Shown: positions 38,762-48,218, counted from the stretch's first letter. The stretch is DNA of 64,000 bases from Pseudomonadota bacterium (GCA_018242425.1 JAFEBX010000011.1:310001-374000), one strand, 5' to 3'. The notes: generated from the letters alone by a model not told the origin. Numbers and translations: made by a program.

Positions 38762-40055
38762 TCCTTCACCATCGCGCGAGAGCGCCGGCGTGCGCAACCT
38801 GCAGCAGCTGATCCAGTTGCGCTGGATCGCGGTGGTGGGCCAGATACTCGCGATCACCTACGTCCACTTCGTCCTGGCAATCGCCCTGCCGCTGCAGCCG
38901 ATGCTGCTGGTGCTGGCGATGCTGGTGGCCTACAACCTCGTCAGCCAGATCGTGGTGAACGATCGCCTGCGCGTCACCAACCGGGCGCTGCTGCTCACCT
39001 TGCTGATCGATGTCGCGACACTGACCGCGCAATTGCACTTCAGCGGCGGCCTGACCAACCCCTTCGTCCTGCTGTTCCTGCTCCACGTCGTGCTCGGCGC
39101 GATCCTGTTGCGCACCGTCGCCAGCTGGATCATCGCCGTGGCAACCACGCTCTGCGTGCTGTGGCTGGCGCTCTATCCGGGGCCGGTCACCCTGCCCGCC
39201 GACCTGTCCCAGGGCCTCGTTTCGCTGTACGTGCAGGGCCTGCTGGTCTGCTTTGCGGTGGTCGCGACCCTGCTGGTGGTCTTCATCACCCGCATCGGCC
39301 GCATCCTGCGCGAACGCGACGCCCGCCTCGCGGCGATGCGCCAGCGCGTGGCGGAGGAAGAACACATCGTGCGGATGGGCCTGCTCGCCTCCGGCGCGGC
39401 CCACGAACTCGGCACGCCGCTGTCGACGCTGTCGGTGATCCTCGGTGACTGGAAGCACCTGCCGAGCTTCACCTCCGACCCCGAACTGCTGCAGGACGTG
39501 GTGGAGATGCAGGCACAGGTCCTGCGCTGCAAGGCGATCGTCAGCGGAATCCTGCAATCGGCCGGCGATCCGCGTGGCGAAGCGCCGGAACAGGTGCGCC
39601 TGCGCGACTTCTTCGATGATCTCGCGGATGAATGGCGCACCACTCGCCCGACCCGGCGATTCGATTACCGCAACCAATGCGCGGACAATCCGCTTATCGT
39701 CTCCGATCCGGGGCTGATGCAGATGATCGCCAACGTGCTCGACAATGCGCTGGAAGCATCGCCGCAACACGTCGCCATGACGGTCGCGCTGGCAAATGGC
39801 GATGTCGTCGTCGATGTCGCCGACGATGGCCCCGGTTTCGCACCAGCGATGCTCGAACAACTCGGCAAGCCCTACCAATCCAGCAAGAACGAGCCCGGCC
39901 ATGGGCTCGGCCTGTTCCTGTCGGTGAACGTCGCGCGCAGCCTCGGCGGCACACTCACCGCGCGCAACTCCACGCATGGCGCCGTTGTTACCGTGAAGCT
40001 GCCGTTGTCCACATTGACGCTCGAGGACGAAAGCGAGGGCGACGATGGCGAATGA
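38733..40055 (+). CDS. regB: Redox sensor histidine kinase RegB/PrrB type
   Basis: A 440-residue membrane kinase with six N-terminal helices. The heptad GGLTNPF at 105-111 is the quinone-binding motif of RegB/PrrB. The H-box is GAAHELGTPLS with H224, and Cys266 sits 42 residues later, close to the redox-active Cys265 of RegB. N and G boxes follow (NVLDNALEA, DDGPGF, GHGLGL). It likely senses the ubiquinone pool and regulates respiration. Located directly behind cyo and SURF1 genes. Confidence 0.92.
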   Translation: MSVALVTSTDPSPSRESAGVRNLQQLIQLRWIAVVGQILAITYVHFVLAIALPLQPMLLVLAMLVAYNLVSQIVVNDRLRVTNRALLLTLLIDVATLTAQLHFSGGLTNPFVLLFLLHVVLGAILLRTVASWIIAVATTLCVLWLALYPGPVTLPADLSQGLVSLYVQGLLVCFAVVATLLVVFITRIGRILRERDARLAAMRQRVAEEEHIVRMGLLASGAAHELGTPLSTLSVILGDWKHLPSFTSDPELLQDVVEMQAQVLRCKAIVSGILQSAGDPRGEAPEQVRLRDFFDDLADEWRTTRPTRRFDYRNQCADNPLIVSDPGLMQMIANVLDNALEASPQHVAMTVALANGDVVVDVADDGPGFAPAMLEQLGKPYQSSKNEPGHGLGLFLSVNVARSLGGTLTARNSTHGAVVTVKLPLSTLTLEDESEGDDGE

Positions 40056-40587
40056 ATCCGATCGCCGATTGCTGATCGTCGAGGACGATGCCGCCTTCGC
40101 GCGTACGCTGGCGCGCTCGTTCGAACGCCGTGGTTACGCGGTACGCCATATCGACGGCTTCGATGCACTGCAGGCGCTGCTGGGCGAATTCTCCCCCACG
40201 CATGCCGTGGTCGACCTCAAGCTCGCGGGCGGTGAGTCGGGCCTCGCCTGCGTCAAGACCCTGCACGAACACGATCCGGAACTGCGCATCGTCGTGCTGA
40301 CCGGTTACGCCAGCATCGCCACCGCGGTCGAGGCGATCAAGCTCGGTGCCCTCCACTACCTCGCCAAGCCGTCGAACAGCGACGACATCGAAGCCGCCTT
40401 CCAGCGCGAGGAAGGCGATACCGACGTTGAACTCACCGACCGCAAGACCTCGATCAAGACGCTGGAATGGGAACGCATCCACGAGACGCTTGCGGAGACC
40501 GGCTTCAATATTTCCGAGACGGCGCGGCGGCTCGGGATGCACCGGCGCACGCTGGCTAGGAAGCTGGACAAGCAGAGGGTGAAGTGA
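40045..40587 (+). CDS. regA: Response regulator RegA/PrrA type
   Basis: A 180-residue regulator with a receiver domain (acidic DD at 14-15, phosphorylated D57 in AVVDLKL, conserved K in LAKPSN) and a Fis-type helix-turn-helix near the C-terminus (NISETARRLGMHRRTLARKL). The short four-helix output domain is typical of RegA/PrrA/ActR. It overlaps the kinase gene by 11 bases. Confidence 0.93.
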   Translation: MANESDRRLLIVEDDAAFARTLARSFERRGYAVRHIDGFDALQALLGEFSPTHAVVDLKLAGGESGLACVKTLHEHDPELRIVVLTGYASIATAVEAIKLGALHYLAKPSNSDDIEAAFQREEGDTDVELTDRKTSIKTLEWERIHETLAETGFNISETARRLGMHRRTLARKLDKQRVK

Positions 40588-40599
40588 GGGGAAATGAAA

Positions 40600-41388
40600 T
40601 TAGAACTTCAACGGCGGGACTTTGGCCACCGTCACGGATAATTGATACTCAAACAGATCGAGTTCGGGCATTCCCGCACATGCCAGCTTCAAGTCTTCCG
40701 TCATTGTCCTGCAGACGATCATGCCCCTGACTTTTTGCCCGGGTTCCGCGAGATTCTGTCTGATCCAGTTGACATAACGCAGCAATTGCCCGACGACCCT
40801 GTCATATCCTTTCGACACCTTGAGTTCGAGCACCACAAAATCGCCCGAGCGATCCAAAGCCAGAATGTCGATTCTCCTGCCGTTTCCTGCCTCGAACTCT
40901 AACCCACGGATACCATCCGCCTCATAAAGTTTCAGCCCAGGCTCGATGCATTCCAGATTCTCCGCGAGATACCTCTGGAGATCCCGTTCCAGGAGAAATT
41001 CGGACGATCCAGCCACCGGATCGATCGACTCCGCATCATCCTGTTCTGCTTGCGCCAACTCCTCTTCGCGCGCGACATCGCCCGGCATGAATTCGTGGAT
41101 CGGAGCAGGATCTCGACCAGATTCGTAAAGCCTGTACTGCCCCGAATCCACCTTGAATAGAAGATCATCGGAAACATTTGTCGATGGGTGATGCAGGCGA
41201 CTGCGATCATTGGTCGATGCCTGGACGAGGTGCGCGCGAATACTGTTGGGTTGCAACTTGGGATACTTGGCCCTAAACCAATCCAGCGCGCGTGACGTGG
41301 TGAATACCTGCCCAGGCTGAAGCTTCATGTCTGCGAGCATGTCCTTCAGCAACTGGCGAGTGGGTTTCTCGTAAATGGTTCTGGCCAT
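40600..41388 (-). CDS. NucS/DUF91-like nuclease-fold protein
   Basis: A 262-residue protein with a PD-(D/E)xK nuclease fold in its C-terminal half. Likely active-site residues are D174 in RRIDILAL and E188 with K190 in VVLELKVSK; E134 in FLLERDLQRYL and Q201 also fit the family. The N-terminal 90 residues look like a winged-helix or HARE-type domain of unknown role. The GC content is visibly lower than in neighbouring genes, suggesting horizontal acquisition. ATG 41388 was chosen; a longer frame adds a low-quality leader. No partner genes are adjacent. Confidence 0.8.
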   Translation of the reverse strand: MARTIYEKPTRQLLKDMLADMKLQPGQVFTTSRALDWFRAKYPKLQPNSIRAHLVQASTNDRSRLHHPSTNVSDDLLFKVDSGQYRLYESGRDPAPIHEFMPGDVAREEELAQAEQDDAESIDPVAGSSEFLLERDLQRYLAENLECIEPGLKLYEADGIRGLEFEAGNGRRIDILALDRSGDFVVLELKVSKGYDRVVGQLLRYVNWIRQNLAEPGQKVRGMIVCRTMTEDLKLACAGMPELDLFEYQLSVTVAKVPPLKF

Positions 41389-41451
41389 GGTTCGACGATC
41401 CAAGTTCAACGGCGATTCATTGGATAGTACAGACTTGACCAAGGTCCAATG

Positions 41452-41482
41452 AAAAAGCCGCCGCCTTTGCAGGCGACGGCTT
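41452..41482 (-). terminator. Terminator of the sdh operon
   Basis: On the minus strand a 12-base arm (41471-41482) pairs with 41455-41466 with one mismatch around a TTGC loop, then a run of T. It lies directly after sdhB. Confidence 0.85.
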
Positions 41483-41503
41483 CCGATTCCAACTTGCAAC
41501 TCG

Positions 41504-42286
41504 TCAGACCCGACGCGCCAGCATCAGCTTCTTGATCTCCGCGATCGCCTTGGCCGGGTTCAATCCCTTCGGGCAGGTGCGCGCGCAGTTCATGATCGTG
41601 TGGCAGCGGTACAGCTTGAACGGATCCTCGAGATCGTCCAGGCGCGCACCGGTGTCCTCGTCGCGCGAGTCGATGATCCAGCGGTAGGCCTGCAGCAGGA
41701 TCGCCGGGCCGAGATAGCGTTCGCCGTTCCACCAGTAGCTCGGGCACGAGGTCGAGCAGCAGGCGCAGAGGATGCACTCGTAGAGGCCGTCGAGCTTCTT
41801 GCGATCGTCCTTCGATTGCAGGCGCTCGCGCGACGGCGCCGGGCTCTGCGTGCGCAGCCACGGCTTGATCGACGCGTACTGTGCGTAGAAGTGCGTGAGG
41901 TCGGGCACCAGGTCCTTGACCACTTCCATGTGCGGCAGCGGATAGATCGGTACTTCCTTGCCACGGCAATCGTCGATGGCGCGGGTGCACGCCAGCGTGT
42001 TGGTGCCGTCGATGTTCATCGCGCAGGAACCGCAGATGCCTTCGCGGCAGGAGCGGCGGAAGGTCAGCGTCGGATCGATCTCGTTCTTGATCTTGATCAG
42101 CGCGTCCAGGACCATCGGCCCGCACTTGTCGAGGTCGATCTCGTAGGTGTCGGTCTGCGGATTCTTGCCGTCGTCCGGGTTCCAGCGATAGACCTTGAAG
42201 GTCCGCACGCGCTTGGCACCGGCAGGCGCCGGGAAGTTCCTGCCCTTGCCGACCACCGAGTTCTTCGGGAGAGTGAATTCAGCCAT
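41504..42286 (-). CDS. sdhB: Succinate dehydrogenase iron-sulfur subunit
   Basis: A 260-residue protein with a 2Fe-2S ferredoxin domain (CREGICGSC and a later Cys in LAC) and a C-terminal domain with 4Fe-4S ([12 protein letters not shown]) and 3Fe-4S ([12 protein letters not shown]) ligands. It transfers electrons from SdhA to quinone. Last gene of the sdh operon. Confidence 0.96.
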   Translation of the reverse strand: MAEFTLPKNSVVGKGRNFPAPAGAKRVRTFKVYRWNPDDGKNPQTDTYEIDLDKCGPMVLDALIKIKNEIDPTLTFRRSCREGICGSCAMNIDGTNTLACTRAIDDCRGKEVPIYPLPHMEVVKDLVPDLTHFYAQYASIKPWLRTQSPAPSRERLQSKDDRKKLDGLYECILCACCSTSCPSYWWNGERYLGPAILLQAYRWIIDSRDEDTGARLDDLEDPFKLYRCHTIMNCARTCPKGLNPAKAIAEIKKLMLARRV

Positions 42287-42298
42287 GCCTGTGCTCCC

Positions 42299-44089
42299 TC
42301 AGTACTTGCGTTCTTTCGGCGGAATCACGGCGACGTCGTCGGTCAGCGTGTGCATGTGCACCGGACGATAGTCGATCGAGGTATTGCCGTTGCGATCCAC
42401 CGACGTCAGCGTGTGCTTCATCCAGTTGGCGTCGTCGCGCTTCGGGAAGTCCTCGCGGGCGTGGGCGCCGCGCGATTCCGTGCGGTTCTCGGCCGAAACG
42501 ATCGTCACCAGCGCCTGGTCGAGCAGGTTCTCCAGTTCCAGCGTCTCGATCAGGTCGGAATTCCACACCAGCGACTTGTCGCTGACCTTGACGTCGGCGA
42601 ACGATGCGTGGATCTCGCGGATCTTCTTGACGCCTTCCGCCAGCGTTTCGCCGGTGCGGAACACCGCGGCGTCGGCCTGCATGGTGCGCTGCATGCGATC
42701 GCGGATCACCGCGGTCGAGGTCGAACCATTGGCATTGCGGATCTTGTCGAGGTGCGACAGCGCCGGATCGATGGCGTCATCGGCCAACTTGCCGTGCGTC
42801 GAATTCGGCTTGATGAGCGCAGCGGCGCGATGGGCGACCGCGCGACCGAACACCACGAGGTCGAGCAGCGAGTTCGAACCAAGGCGGTTGGCGCCGTGCA
42901 CCGAGACGCAGGCCGCTTCGCCGATCGCGAACAGGCCCGGCACCACCGCGTCGGGATCGCCATTGCGCAGCTGCACCACTTCGCCGTGGTAGTTGGTCGG
43001 GATGCCGCCCATGTTGTAGTGGACGGTCGGCAGCACCGGGATCGGTTCCTTGGTGACATCGACGCCGGCGAAGATGCGCGCGCTCTCGGCGATGCCCGGC
43101 AGCTTCTCGTGGATCACTTCCGGGCCGAGGTGGGTCAGGTCGAGCAGGATGTGGTCCTTGTGCTCGCCGACGCCGCGGCCTTCGCGGATTTCCATCGTCA
43201 TCGAACGCGACACCATGTCGCGCGGCGCGAGGTCCTTCACGCTCGGCGCATAGCGCTCCATGAAGCGCTCGCCGTTGCTGTTGCGGAGGATGCCGCCTTC
43301 GCCGCGCACGCCTTCGGTGATCAGCACGCCCGCGCCGTACACGCCGGTCGGGTGGAACTGCACGAACTCCATGTCCTGCATCGCCAGGCCGGCGCGCAGC
43401 GCCATGCCGCCGCCGTCGCCGGTGCAGGTGTGCGCCGAGGTCGCGGAGAAGTAGGCGCGGCCGTAACCGCCGGTCGCCAGCACCACGCCATGCGAACGGA
43501 ACAGGTGGAGCTCGCCGGTCGCCAGCTCCAGCGCCAGCACGCCGCGGCAGGCGCCGTCGGCATCCATGATCAGGTCGATCGCGAAGAATTCGATGAAGAA
43601 TTCGGCATCGTGCGCAAGCGACTGCTGGTACAGCGTGTGCAGGATGGCGTGGCCGGTGCGGTCGGCGGCGGCGCAGGTGCGCTGCGCCGGTGGGCCTTCG
43701 CCGAAGCGCGTGGTCATGCCGCCGAACGGACGCTGGTAGATCTTACCTTCCTCGGTGCGCGAGAACGGCACGCCGTAATGCTCGAGTTCGATGATGGCCG
43801 GAATCGCTTCCTTGCACATGTACTCGATGGCGTCCTGGTCACCCAGCCAGTCGCTGCCCTTCACCGTGTCGAAGAAGTGGTAGCGCCAGTCGTCTTCGCC
43901 CATGTTGGCGAGCGCGGCGGCCACGCCACCCTGCGCCGCAACCGTGTGCGAACGCGTCGGGAACACCTTGGTGATGCAGGCGGTCTTCAGGCCCTGCTGG
44001 GCGAGACCGAAGGTGGCGCGCAGGCCCGCGCCACCGGCGCCGACCACCACCATGTCGAATTTGTGTTCGTGGATCTTGTAAGCGGCCAT
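42299..44089 (-). CDS. sdhA: Succinate dehydrogenase flavoprotein subunit
   Basis: A 596-residue subunit that oxidises succinate to fumarate. The FAD dinucleotide motif GAGGAGL is at 18-24, covalent-flavin His is H48 in [10 protein letters not shown], and HPTGVYG and RGEGG line the active site. A longer frame upstream (44146) is rejected because it would overlap sdhD. Confidence 0.96.
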   Translation of the reverse strand: MAAYKIHEHKFDMVVVGAGGAGLRATFGLAQQGLKTACITKVFPTRSHTVAAQGGVAAALANMGEDDWRYHFFDTVKGSDWLGDQDAIEYMCKEAIPAIIELEHYGVPFSRTEEGKIYQRPFGGMTTRFGEGPPAQRTCAAADRTGHAILHTLYQQSLAHDAEFFIEFFAIDLIMDADGACRGVLALELATGELHLFRSHGVVLATGGYGRAYFSATSAHTCTGDGGGMALRAGLAMQDMEFVQFHPTGVYGAGVLITEGVRGEGGILRNSNGERFMERYAPSVKDLAPRDMVSRSMTMEIREGRGVGEHKDHILLDLTHLGPEVIHEKLPGIAESARIFAGVDVTKEPIPVLPTVHYNMGGIPTNYHGEVVQLRNGDPDAVVPGLFAIGEAACVSVHGANRLGSNSLLDLVVFGRAVAHRAAALIKPNSTHGKLADDAIDPALSHLDKIRNANGSTSTAVIRDRMQRTMQADAAVFRTGETLAEGVKKIREIHASFADVKVSDKSLVWNSDLIETLELENLLDQALVTIVSAENRTESRGAHAREDFPKRDDANWMKHTLTSVDRNGNTSIDYRPVHMHTLTDDVAVIPPKERKY

Positions 44090-44093
44090 CAGT

Positions 44094-44474
44094 TCAGTTC
44101 CCGAGCGCGATGCGGACCACCGCGAAGACTCCGGCGATCGCGGCAATGGCGAAGACGAAGCGATTGATTACCAGGAGCGCGACGCCCCACGCGGAATGGA
44201 AGTAATCCTCGATCACCACCTGGATGCCGAGTGCGGCATGCCAGCACATGGCGACGAGGAAGGCGACGAACACCACCGCGTTGAACGGGCGCGCCACCAT
44301 CGCATGCACGACGTCATAACCAGCGGAGGCGTTGCACACCACCAGCAGGAGGAAATACAGGCCGGTGAACACCAGCGCGATCGCGGTCAGGCGCTGGTTG
44401 GCGAAATGCGAGGTGCCGTCCTTCGCCGACCCCAGGCCGCGCGCGGACTTCAGCGGATTGCGGAATTCGCTCAT
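44094..44474 (-). CDS. sdhD: Succinate dehydrogenase membrane anchor subunit
   Basis: A 126-residue protein with three helices. The segment [17 protein letters not shown] contains the haem-binding His and the Asp-Tyr pair of the quinone site. It overlaps sdhC by 4 bases. Confidence 0.93.
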   Translation of the reverse strand: MSEFRNPLKSARGLGSAKDGTSHFANQRLTAIALVFTGLYFLLLVVCNASAGYDVVHAMVARPFNAVVFVAFLVAMCWHAALGIQVVIEDYFHSAWGVALLVINRFVFAIAAIAGVFAVVRIALGN

Positions 44475-44866
44475 GCCGCACCTCCCTTCGCGAACAGGCA
44501 GCCGAAGATCAGCGCAACCATCACCAGGCTGCCGATGATGCTGATCCAGCTGTTGCGCACGAATTGCGGGATGGCGTAGTCGTAGCCGGCGTCCTGCACC
44601 AGATGGCGGATGCCGTTGATCAGGTGGAACGAGAACGCCCAGGCCCAGCCGAACAGCAGCACCATGCCCAGCGGCGAGCCGAGGCAGTGCGCGAAGGCTT
44701 CCCAACTGTCACGACCGCCGGCCAGCGCCAGCAGGCCCCAGGCGATGACCAGCGCGCCGAAGGCCAGCACGATGCCGGTGGCGCGGTGGATGATGGAGGT
44801 CACCATCTGCACCTGCCAGCGATAGACCTGCAGGTGGGGCGACAAGGGGCGTTGCGGATTCGCCAT
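44471..44866 (-). CDS. sdhC: Succinate dehydrogenase cytochrome b556 subunit
   Basis: A 131-residue protein with three helices. N-terminal RPLSPHLQVYRWQ and SIIHRATGIVL are the family signatures, and HLINGIRHLVQDAG includes the haem-ligating His region. Confidence 0.94.
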   Translation of the reverse strand: MANPQRPLSPHLQVYRWQVQMVTSIIHRATGIVLAFGALVIAWGLLALAGGRDSWEAFAHCLGSPLGMVLLFGWAWAFSFHLINGIRHLVQDAGYDYAIPQFVRNSWISIIGSLVMVALIFGCLFAKGGAA

Positions 44867-44901
44867 TGGCGTTTTCCTCGGATTGGTTCGATGCCCGGGA
44901 G

Positions 44902-45066
44902 TCAGAAATCGATGCAGCGGCCGTCCTTCTCCCAGTCCCCGTAGCGCGTCGGTTCGAGGCCCGGGCGACCGTCGATCTCGCGGACCGGCTGGTGCGCCGC
45001 GGGCGCCGCCTCGGGCGCGTCGGGCTTGGGCGGAAGGGCGTCTTCGCCGATGATGTCATCGTCCAT
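44902..45066 (-). CDS. SDHAF4/DUF1674-like succinate dehydrogenase assembly protein
   Basis: A 54-residue acidic protein ending REIDGRPGLEPTRYGDWEKDGRCIDF (in two parts: IDGRPGLEPTRYGDWE and KDGRCIDF), the conserved end of the DUF1674/SDHAF4 family. In eukaryotes SDHAF4 binds flavinated SdhA to aid assembly. It is the first gene of the sdh operon, 35 bases before sdhC, and is only 28 bases from divergent ygfZ. Confidence 0.88.
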   Translation of the reverse strand: MDDDIIGEDALPPKPDAPEAAPAAHQPVREIDGRPGLEPTRYGDWEKDGRCIDF

Positions 45067-45094
45067 CACCCGTAAATGATACGTTCCGGCGGCC

Positions 45095-45919
45095 ATGCCC
45101 GACAACCCGAACTCCCCTGCCTTCGCCCTGCCCGGCCAGTCCGTGCTGGAAATCTCCGGCCCCGATGCGGTCGCTTTCATGCAGGCGCAGTGCATGAACG
45201 ACATCACCCCGCTCGCCGATGGCCAGTGGCAATGGAACGGCTGGCTGACCCCCCAGGGCCGGCTGATCGCACTCTTCGCCCTGCTCCGCCGCGACGCGCA
45301 GACGCTGTGGTGCGTCCTGCCGGATTCGCCCGCGGCGGCACTCGCGCAGCAACTGCAGCGCTATGTGTTCCGCGCCAAGGTCAAGTTGCGGCCACGCGAA
45401 GACCTGCAGGTCGGCGGGAGTTTCGTCCGCGACACGCAAATACCCTTGGCTGAAGATGCCGCCACGCTCGATCTTTCGACCGATGCCGGACAACGCGCCT
45501 GGGTGATCGCCACGACACCATTCGCGGTCGATGCCGCAGCGGAATCGCATTGGCGCGAAACCGACCTGCGCCACGGATTGCCGCGCCTTGCCGCCGATGC
45601 CGAGCCGAAGTGGACCCCGCAACAACTCTCGCTCGATCGCCTGAATGCCTACAGCGTGAAGAAAGGCTGCTATCCCGGGCAGGAAATCGTCGCGCGCACG
45701 CACTTCCTCGGGCAGCCCAAGCGCGGATTGATGTTGCTGGACACCGCGCAAGCGGTGGCCGCTGGCACGCAGGTTTCGGATGGAACGCGCGATGTCGGGA
45801 CCGTCATTTCGACAGCCGGTGATCTCGCGTTGGCCGTGGCGTCACTGGATGCAACTCCTGCAACCATCGATGGCCATGGCGTGAAGCAGCTTCCGCTGCT
45901 CGACGGCCTGGTGCGTTAG
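45095..45919 (+). CDS. ygfZ: Folate-binding YgfZ/IBA57-like iron-sulfur protein
   Basis: A 274-residue GcvT-like protein with the YgfZ signature KGCYPGQEIVAR and essential C192. YgfZ uses tetrahydrofolate in maintaining certain Fe-S enzymes, succinate dehydrogenase among those affected in bacteria. It is divergent from the sdh operon. Confidence 0.92.
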   Translation: MPDNPNSPAFALPGQSVLEISGPDAVAFMQAQCMNDITPLADGQWQWNGWLTPQGRLIALFALLRRDAQTLWCVLPDSPAAALAQQLQRYVFRAKVKLRPREDLQVGGSFVRDTQIPLAEDAATLDLSTDAGQRAWVIATTPFAVDAAAESHWRETDLRHGLPRLAADAEPKWTPQQLSLDRLNAYSVKKGCYPGQEIVARTHFLGQPKRGLMLLDTAQAVAAGTQVSDGTRDVGTVISTAGDLALAVASLDATPATIDGHGVKQLPLLDGLVR

Positions 45920-45930
45920 CGCAATGGAAT

Positions 45931-47520
45931 TCAGCGCGACATCGCCGGCGCCGTTTCAACCTGTGTCTTCTGTGGCTCCTGAGTGTTCCCCGCCTGTGCC
46001 GACTGTCGGTCGCGCTCACGATTGAACGCATCCAGCTGCTTGAACGAGGCCCCTGCCGGCTGGGCAGCCAACTCCGCCGCCGACACCGCAAGCCGACGCT
46101 GGGCGGGATCGTTCAATCCACCCTGGATCAGGAACGCATTCGGCCCCGTGCTTCCTACCGATTGACCGAGCAGCACGTGGTCAATGTTTGTCATGCCAAG
46201 GCCGTAGCGACTGCGCTCGTAATTCAGCAGCAAACCCGCCGAGAGATTGCCGACATCTCCGACCAGCCCACTGCCCGGCTTCGCCGTCATCGCATCCACT
46301 CCGTCCGCAATCCTTGTGTAGGCCGCTTGCTGGGGATGGGCATGCGCGGCATCCGGCAATTGCAACGGAACCCCACCGATCTGCACGCGGTGACGATCGA
46401 AGCGCGCATCCATCACCTTGTCGACCGGCTCCGCATTGCGGCAATCCGTCGTGCGACAAACCGATGCCGGCGCCAACTCATCGACGTAGCCTTCCGGCTT
46501 GCCGCGATCGACCTTGGGCAGCACGCGATACAGCAGCAATCCTTCTTCCGAGCGATGGACCACATTGAGGCGCGGATCGTCGGGAACCGGTGATTTGTGG
46601 AGGAACGGTTGGTCGGACAGTGCATTGAGATAGTCGATCATCAGGTTGCCACTGCGGATCGACAGCCCGTTGCGGTGGTAGCCGCCGCCGAGGTCGGAAT
46701 GCGCGCCTGCAACCATGACATTGAGGAAACGGCCATCCTCGGTAATCCCGGGATCGAGAATACGGGTCGATTTGAACAGGTTGCGGCGCTCGTCCTCAGC
46801 CGTGAGCTGGAAGGCCGACAACACAGAGGGCGGCAGCCGGCGATCATGATTGCGCGGCTCACCTGTGCCTACCGGATCAAACAGGCCAACCGACTGCGCG
46901 ACCGTTCCCGGCGCCACCAGATTGCGGCTGTACTCGACGACCATGTTGCCGCGCTCGTCGCGATGCATGCGGCGGCTGTCGGGATCCATGATGCCGCGTT
47001 CGTGCACTAGACGCGCGAATCCCGCAGCCTGCTCGGCGCCGCGACTGAAGCCGATATCGGCAACGCGGATCTGAGCCTTGGGGTTTTCCTTCAGCCAATC
47101 GCGCGCCTGGGCACAGAAGCTCGAATAGAGATCCTCCAGCCTCTTGTCATAGGAATACCCTGTTGCCAGATCGACAACTTTCTCAACCGCATTGCCCCGC
47201 GTCCCGACACCAAATTCATACTGGGCCTGCACGTTGAGGTTCGCACCTCCCTGCTGGCGGTACTCGGCGACCTGATCAACCATCAAGCCGATGTTCGTCT
47301 TGTGCGCGGGATCGCGTTCGGCGTCATTCCCCGTGCCGTCGAACGCGGCGATATACAGGTATTCGTTCCGATCGCTCGCGTGTCTCATGATCGGCGCGCT
47401 GAAGCCGCCCAACGCACGACTGGCATTTTCAAATGTCTGCATTTGCCTGGCGCTGGCCGCGTACGTGCCGACATCATCCTCCAGCACTCCATCCTTGCCT
47501 TGGCGGTGATTCTCGGTCAT
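45931..47520 (-). CDS. DUF2235 lipase effector with XVIPCD-like C-terminal secretion domain
   Basis: A 529-residue protein. The N-terminal part is an alpha/beta hydrolase of the DUF2235/Tle1 phospholipase family: FDGTGND at 60-66, nucleophile S159 in GFSRG, D215 in LFDPVGTG, H274 in GAHSDLGGGY. The last 100 or so residues (from about 432) have GLGMTNIDHVLL, AFLIQGGLNDPAQRR and a Gln-rich end, matching the XVIPCD tag of Xanthomonadales T4SS effectors. No signal peptide. A lipoprotein gene ends 23 bases upstream. GC is lower than in flanking genes. The T4SS link is inferred from motif memory. Confidence 0.82.
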   Translation of the reverse strand: MTENHRQGKDGVLEDDVGTYAASARQMQTFENASRALGGFSAPIMRHASDRNEYLYIAAFDGTGNDAERDPAHKTNIGLMVDQVAEYRQQGGANLNVQAQYEFGVGTRGNAVEKVVDLATGYSYDKRLEDLYSSFCAQARDWLKENPKAQIRVADIGFSRGAEQAAGFARLVHERGIMDPDSRRMHRDERGNMVVEYSRNLVAPGTVAQSVGLFDPVGTGEPRNHDRRLPPSVLSAFQLTAEDERRNLFKSTRILDPGITEDGRFLNVMVAGAHSDLGGGYHRNGLSIRSGNLMIDYLNALSDQPFLHKSPVPDDPRLNVVHRSEEGLLLYRVLPKVDRGKPEGYVDELAPASVCRTTDCRNAEPVDKVMDARFDRHRVQIGGVPLQLPDAAHAHPQQAAYTRIADGVDAMTAKPGSGLVGDVGNLSAGLLLNYERSRYGLGMTNIDHVLLGQSVGSTGPNAFLIQGGLNDPAQRRLAVSAAELAAQPAGASFKQLDAFNRERDRQSAQAGNTQEPQKTQVETAPAMSR

Positions 47521-47543
47521 GCGTCTCCCCTCGCGCGGCCAAC

Positions 47544-48218
47544 TCAGTAGGTCTTGCTCCAGACCCTGATCAGGTCATTGCGAAACATGCTGTATTTGTT
47601 TCCAGGCACCTGTTCCTTTCTCGTTCCCACGCGCGCCAGCATGTACACATTGATCGTGCGATCGTTGATTTCCAGATAGATATCCGGGGCAAGGCCATCG
47701 CGAAGCCAGTCCTGCGGAATTTCGCTTTCGTGCACCTGATGACGGATACGCTGATCAGAGAAAATGCTGCCAATGTCCACGGTTGCCGAATGCGCTGCGC
47801 CATCAAGTGATTTCCAATGCACCTCGGCAGGCTTCGGAAAGTTCGCGATGCCGACTTCGGTCGTGCCCCAGGCCTTCTGGTAATCCTCCCCGCGAGGCGC
47901 TGGCCTGATCTTGTCGGGTGCATCCTCGATCACATAGTGATGGTTGTAGACGACCGTGCATCCGATTGTGTTGTAGGCAATGGCTTGAAAACCGTGGCTT
48001 TTGAAATGCAACTCAGCGATCGGATCATTCGCCGGCCGGGTCGTGGACTGCGATGTCGAATCGGTCGGTGCGGACATGGCGGTTTGGCATCCTGTCGTCA
48101 ACAACGTAAGCATGGCCGAGGCCAGCACGAGCGCGGGAGTTCCATTCGCGGGGCGCAGCACGGAACTGGACTCCGGGTCCATGGCTCCGTCAATCGATCC
48201 TGTTCCCCCCCGCCCCAT
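47544..48218 (-). CDS. Lipoprotein, candidate immunity protein for the lipase effector
   Basis: A 224-residue protein with a lipoprotein signal ending in LTTGC (C44 from this start), so probably anchored in a membrane facing the periplasm. The mature part is mainly beta-strand by eye (IAYNTIGCTVVYNHHYV, AEVHWKSLDG). It resembles unassigned immunity lipoproteins near DUF2235 effectors, but I cannot name the family. The start at 48218 has AAGGG 6 bases upstream; ATG 48182 is also possible. It lies 23 bases ahead of the effector in the same orientation. Confidence 0.75.
   Translation of the reverse strand: MGRGGTGSIDGAMDPESSSVLRPANGTPALVLASAMLTLLTTGCQTAMSAPTDSTSQSTTRPANDPIAELHFKSHGFQAIAYNTIGCTVVYNHHYVIEDAPDKIRPAPRGEDYQKAWGTTEVGIANFPKPAEVHWKSLDGAAHSATVDIGSIFSDQRIRHQVHESEIPQDWLRDGLAPDIYLEINDRTINVYMLARVGTRKEQVPGNKYSMFRNDLIRVWSKTY

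Noticed and set aside
38041..40600. cyoE (haem O synthase) expected after cyoD
   Set aside because: The genes after cyoD are SURF1, regB and regA; no UbiA-like prenyltransferase is encoded here.
41600..44167. Long plus-strand open frame opposite sdhA and sdhB (855 codons)
   Set aside because: It runs antisense to two certain genes and has His/Arg/Val-rich random composition.
45931..47520. Type VI secretion effector assignment for the lipase
   Set aside because: No VgrG, PAAR, Hcp or other T6SS gene is nearby and the C-terminus fits the XVIPCD pattern better; a T6SS route is not excluded.
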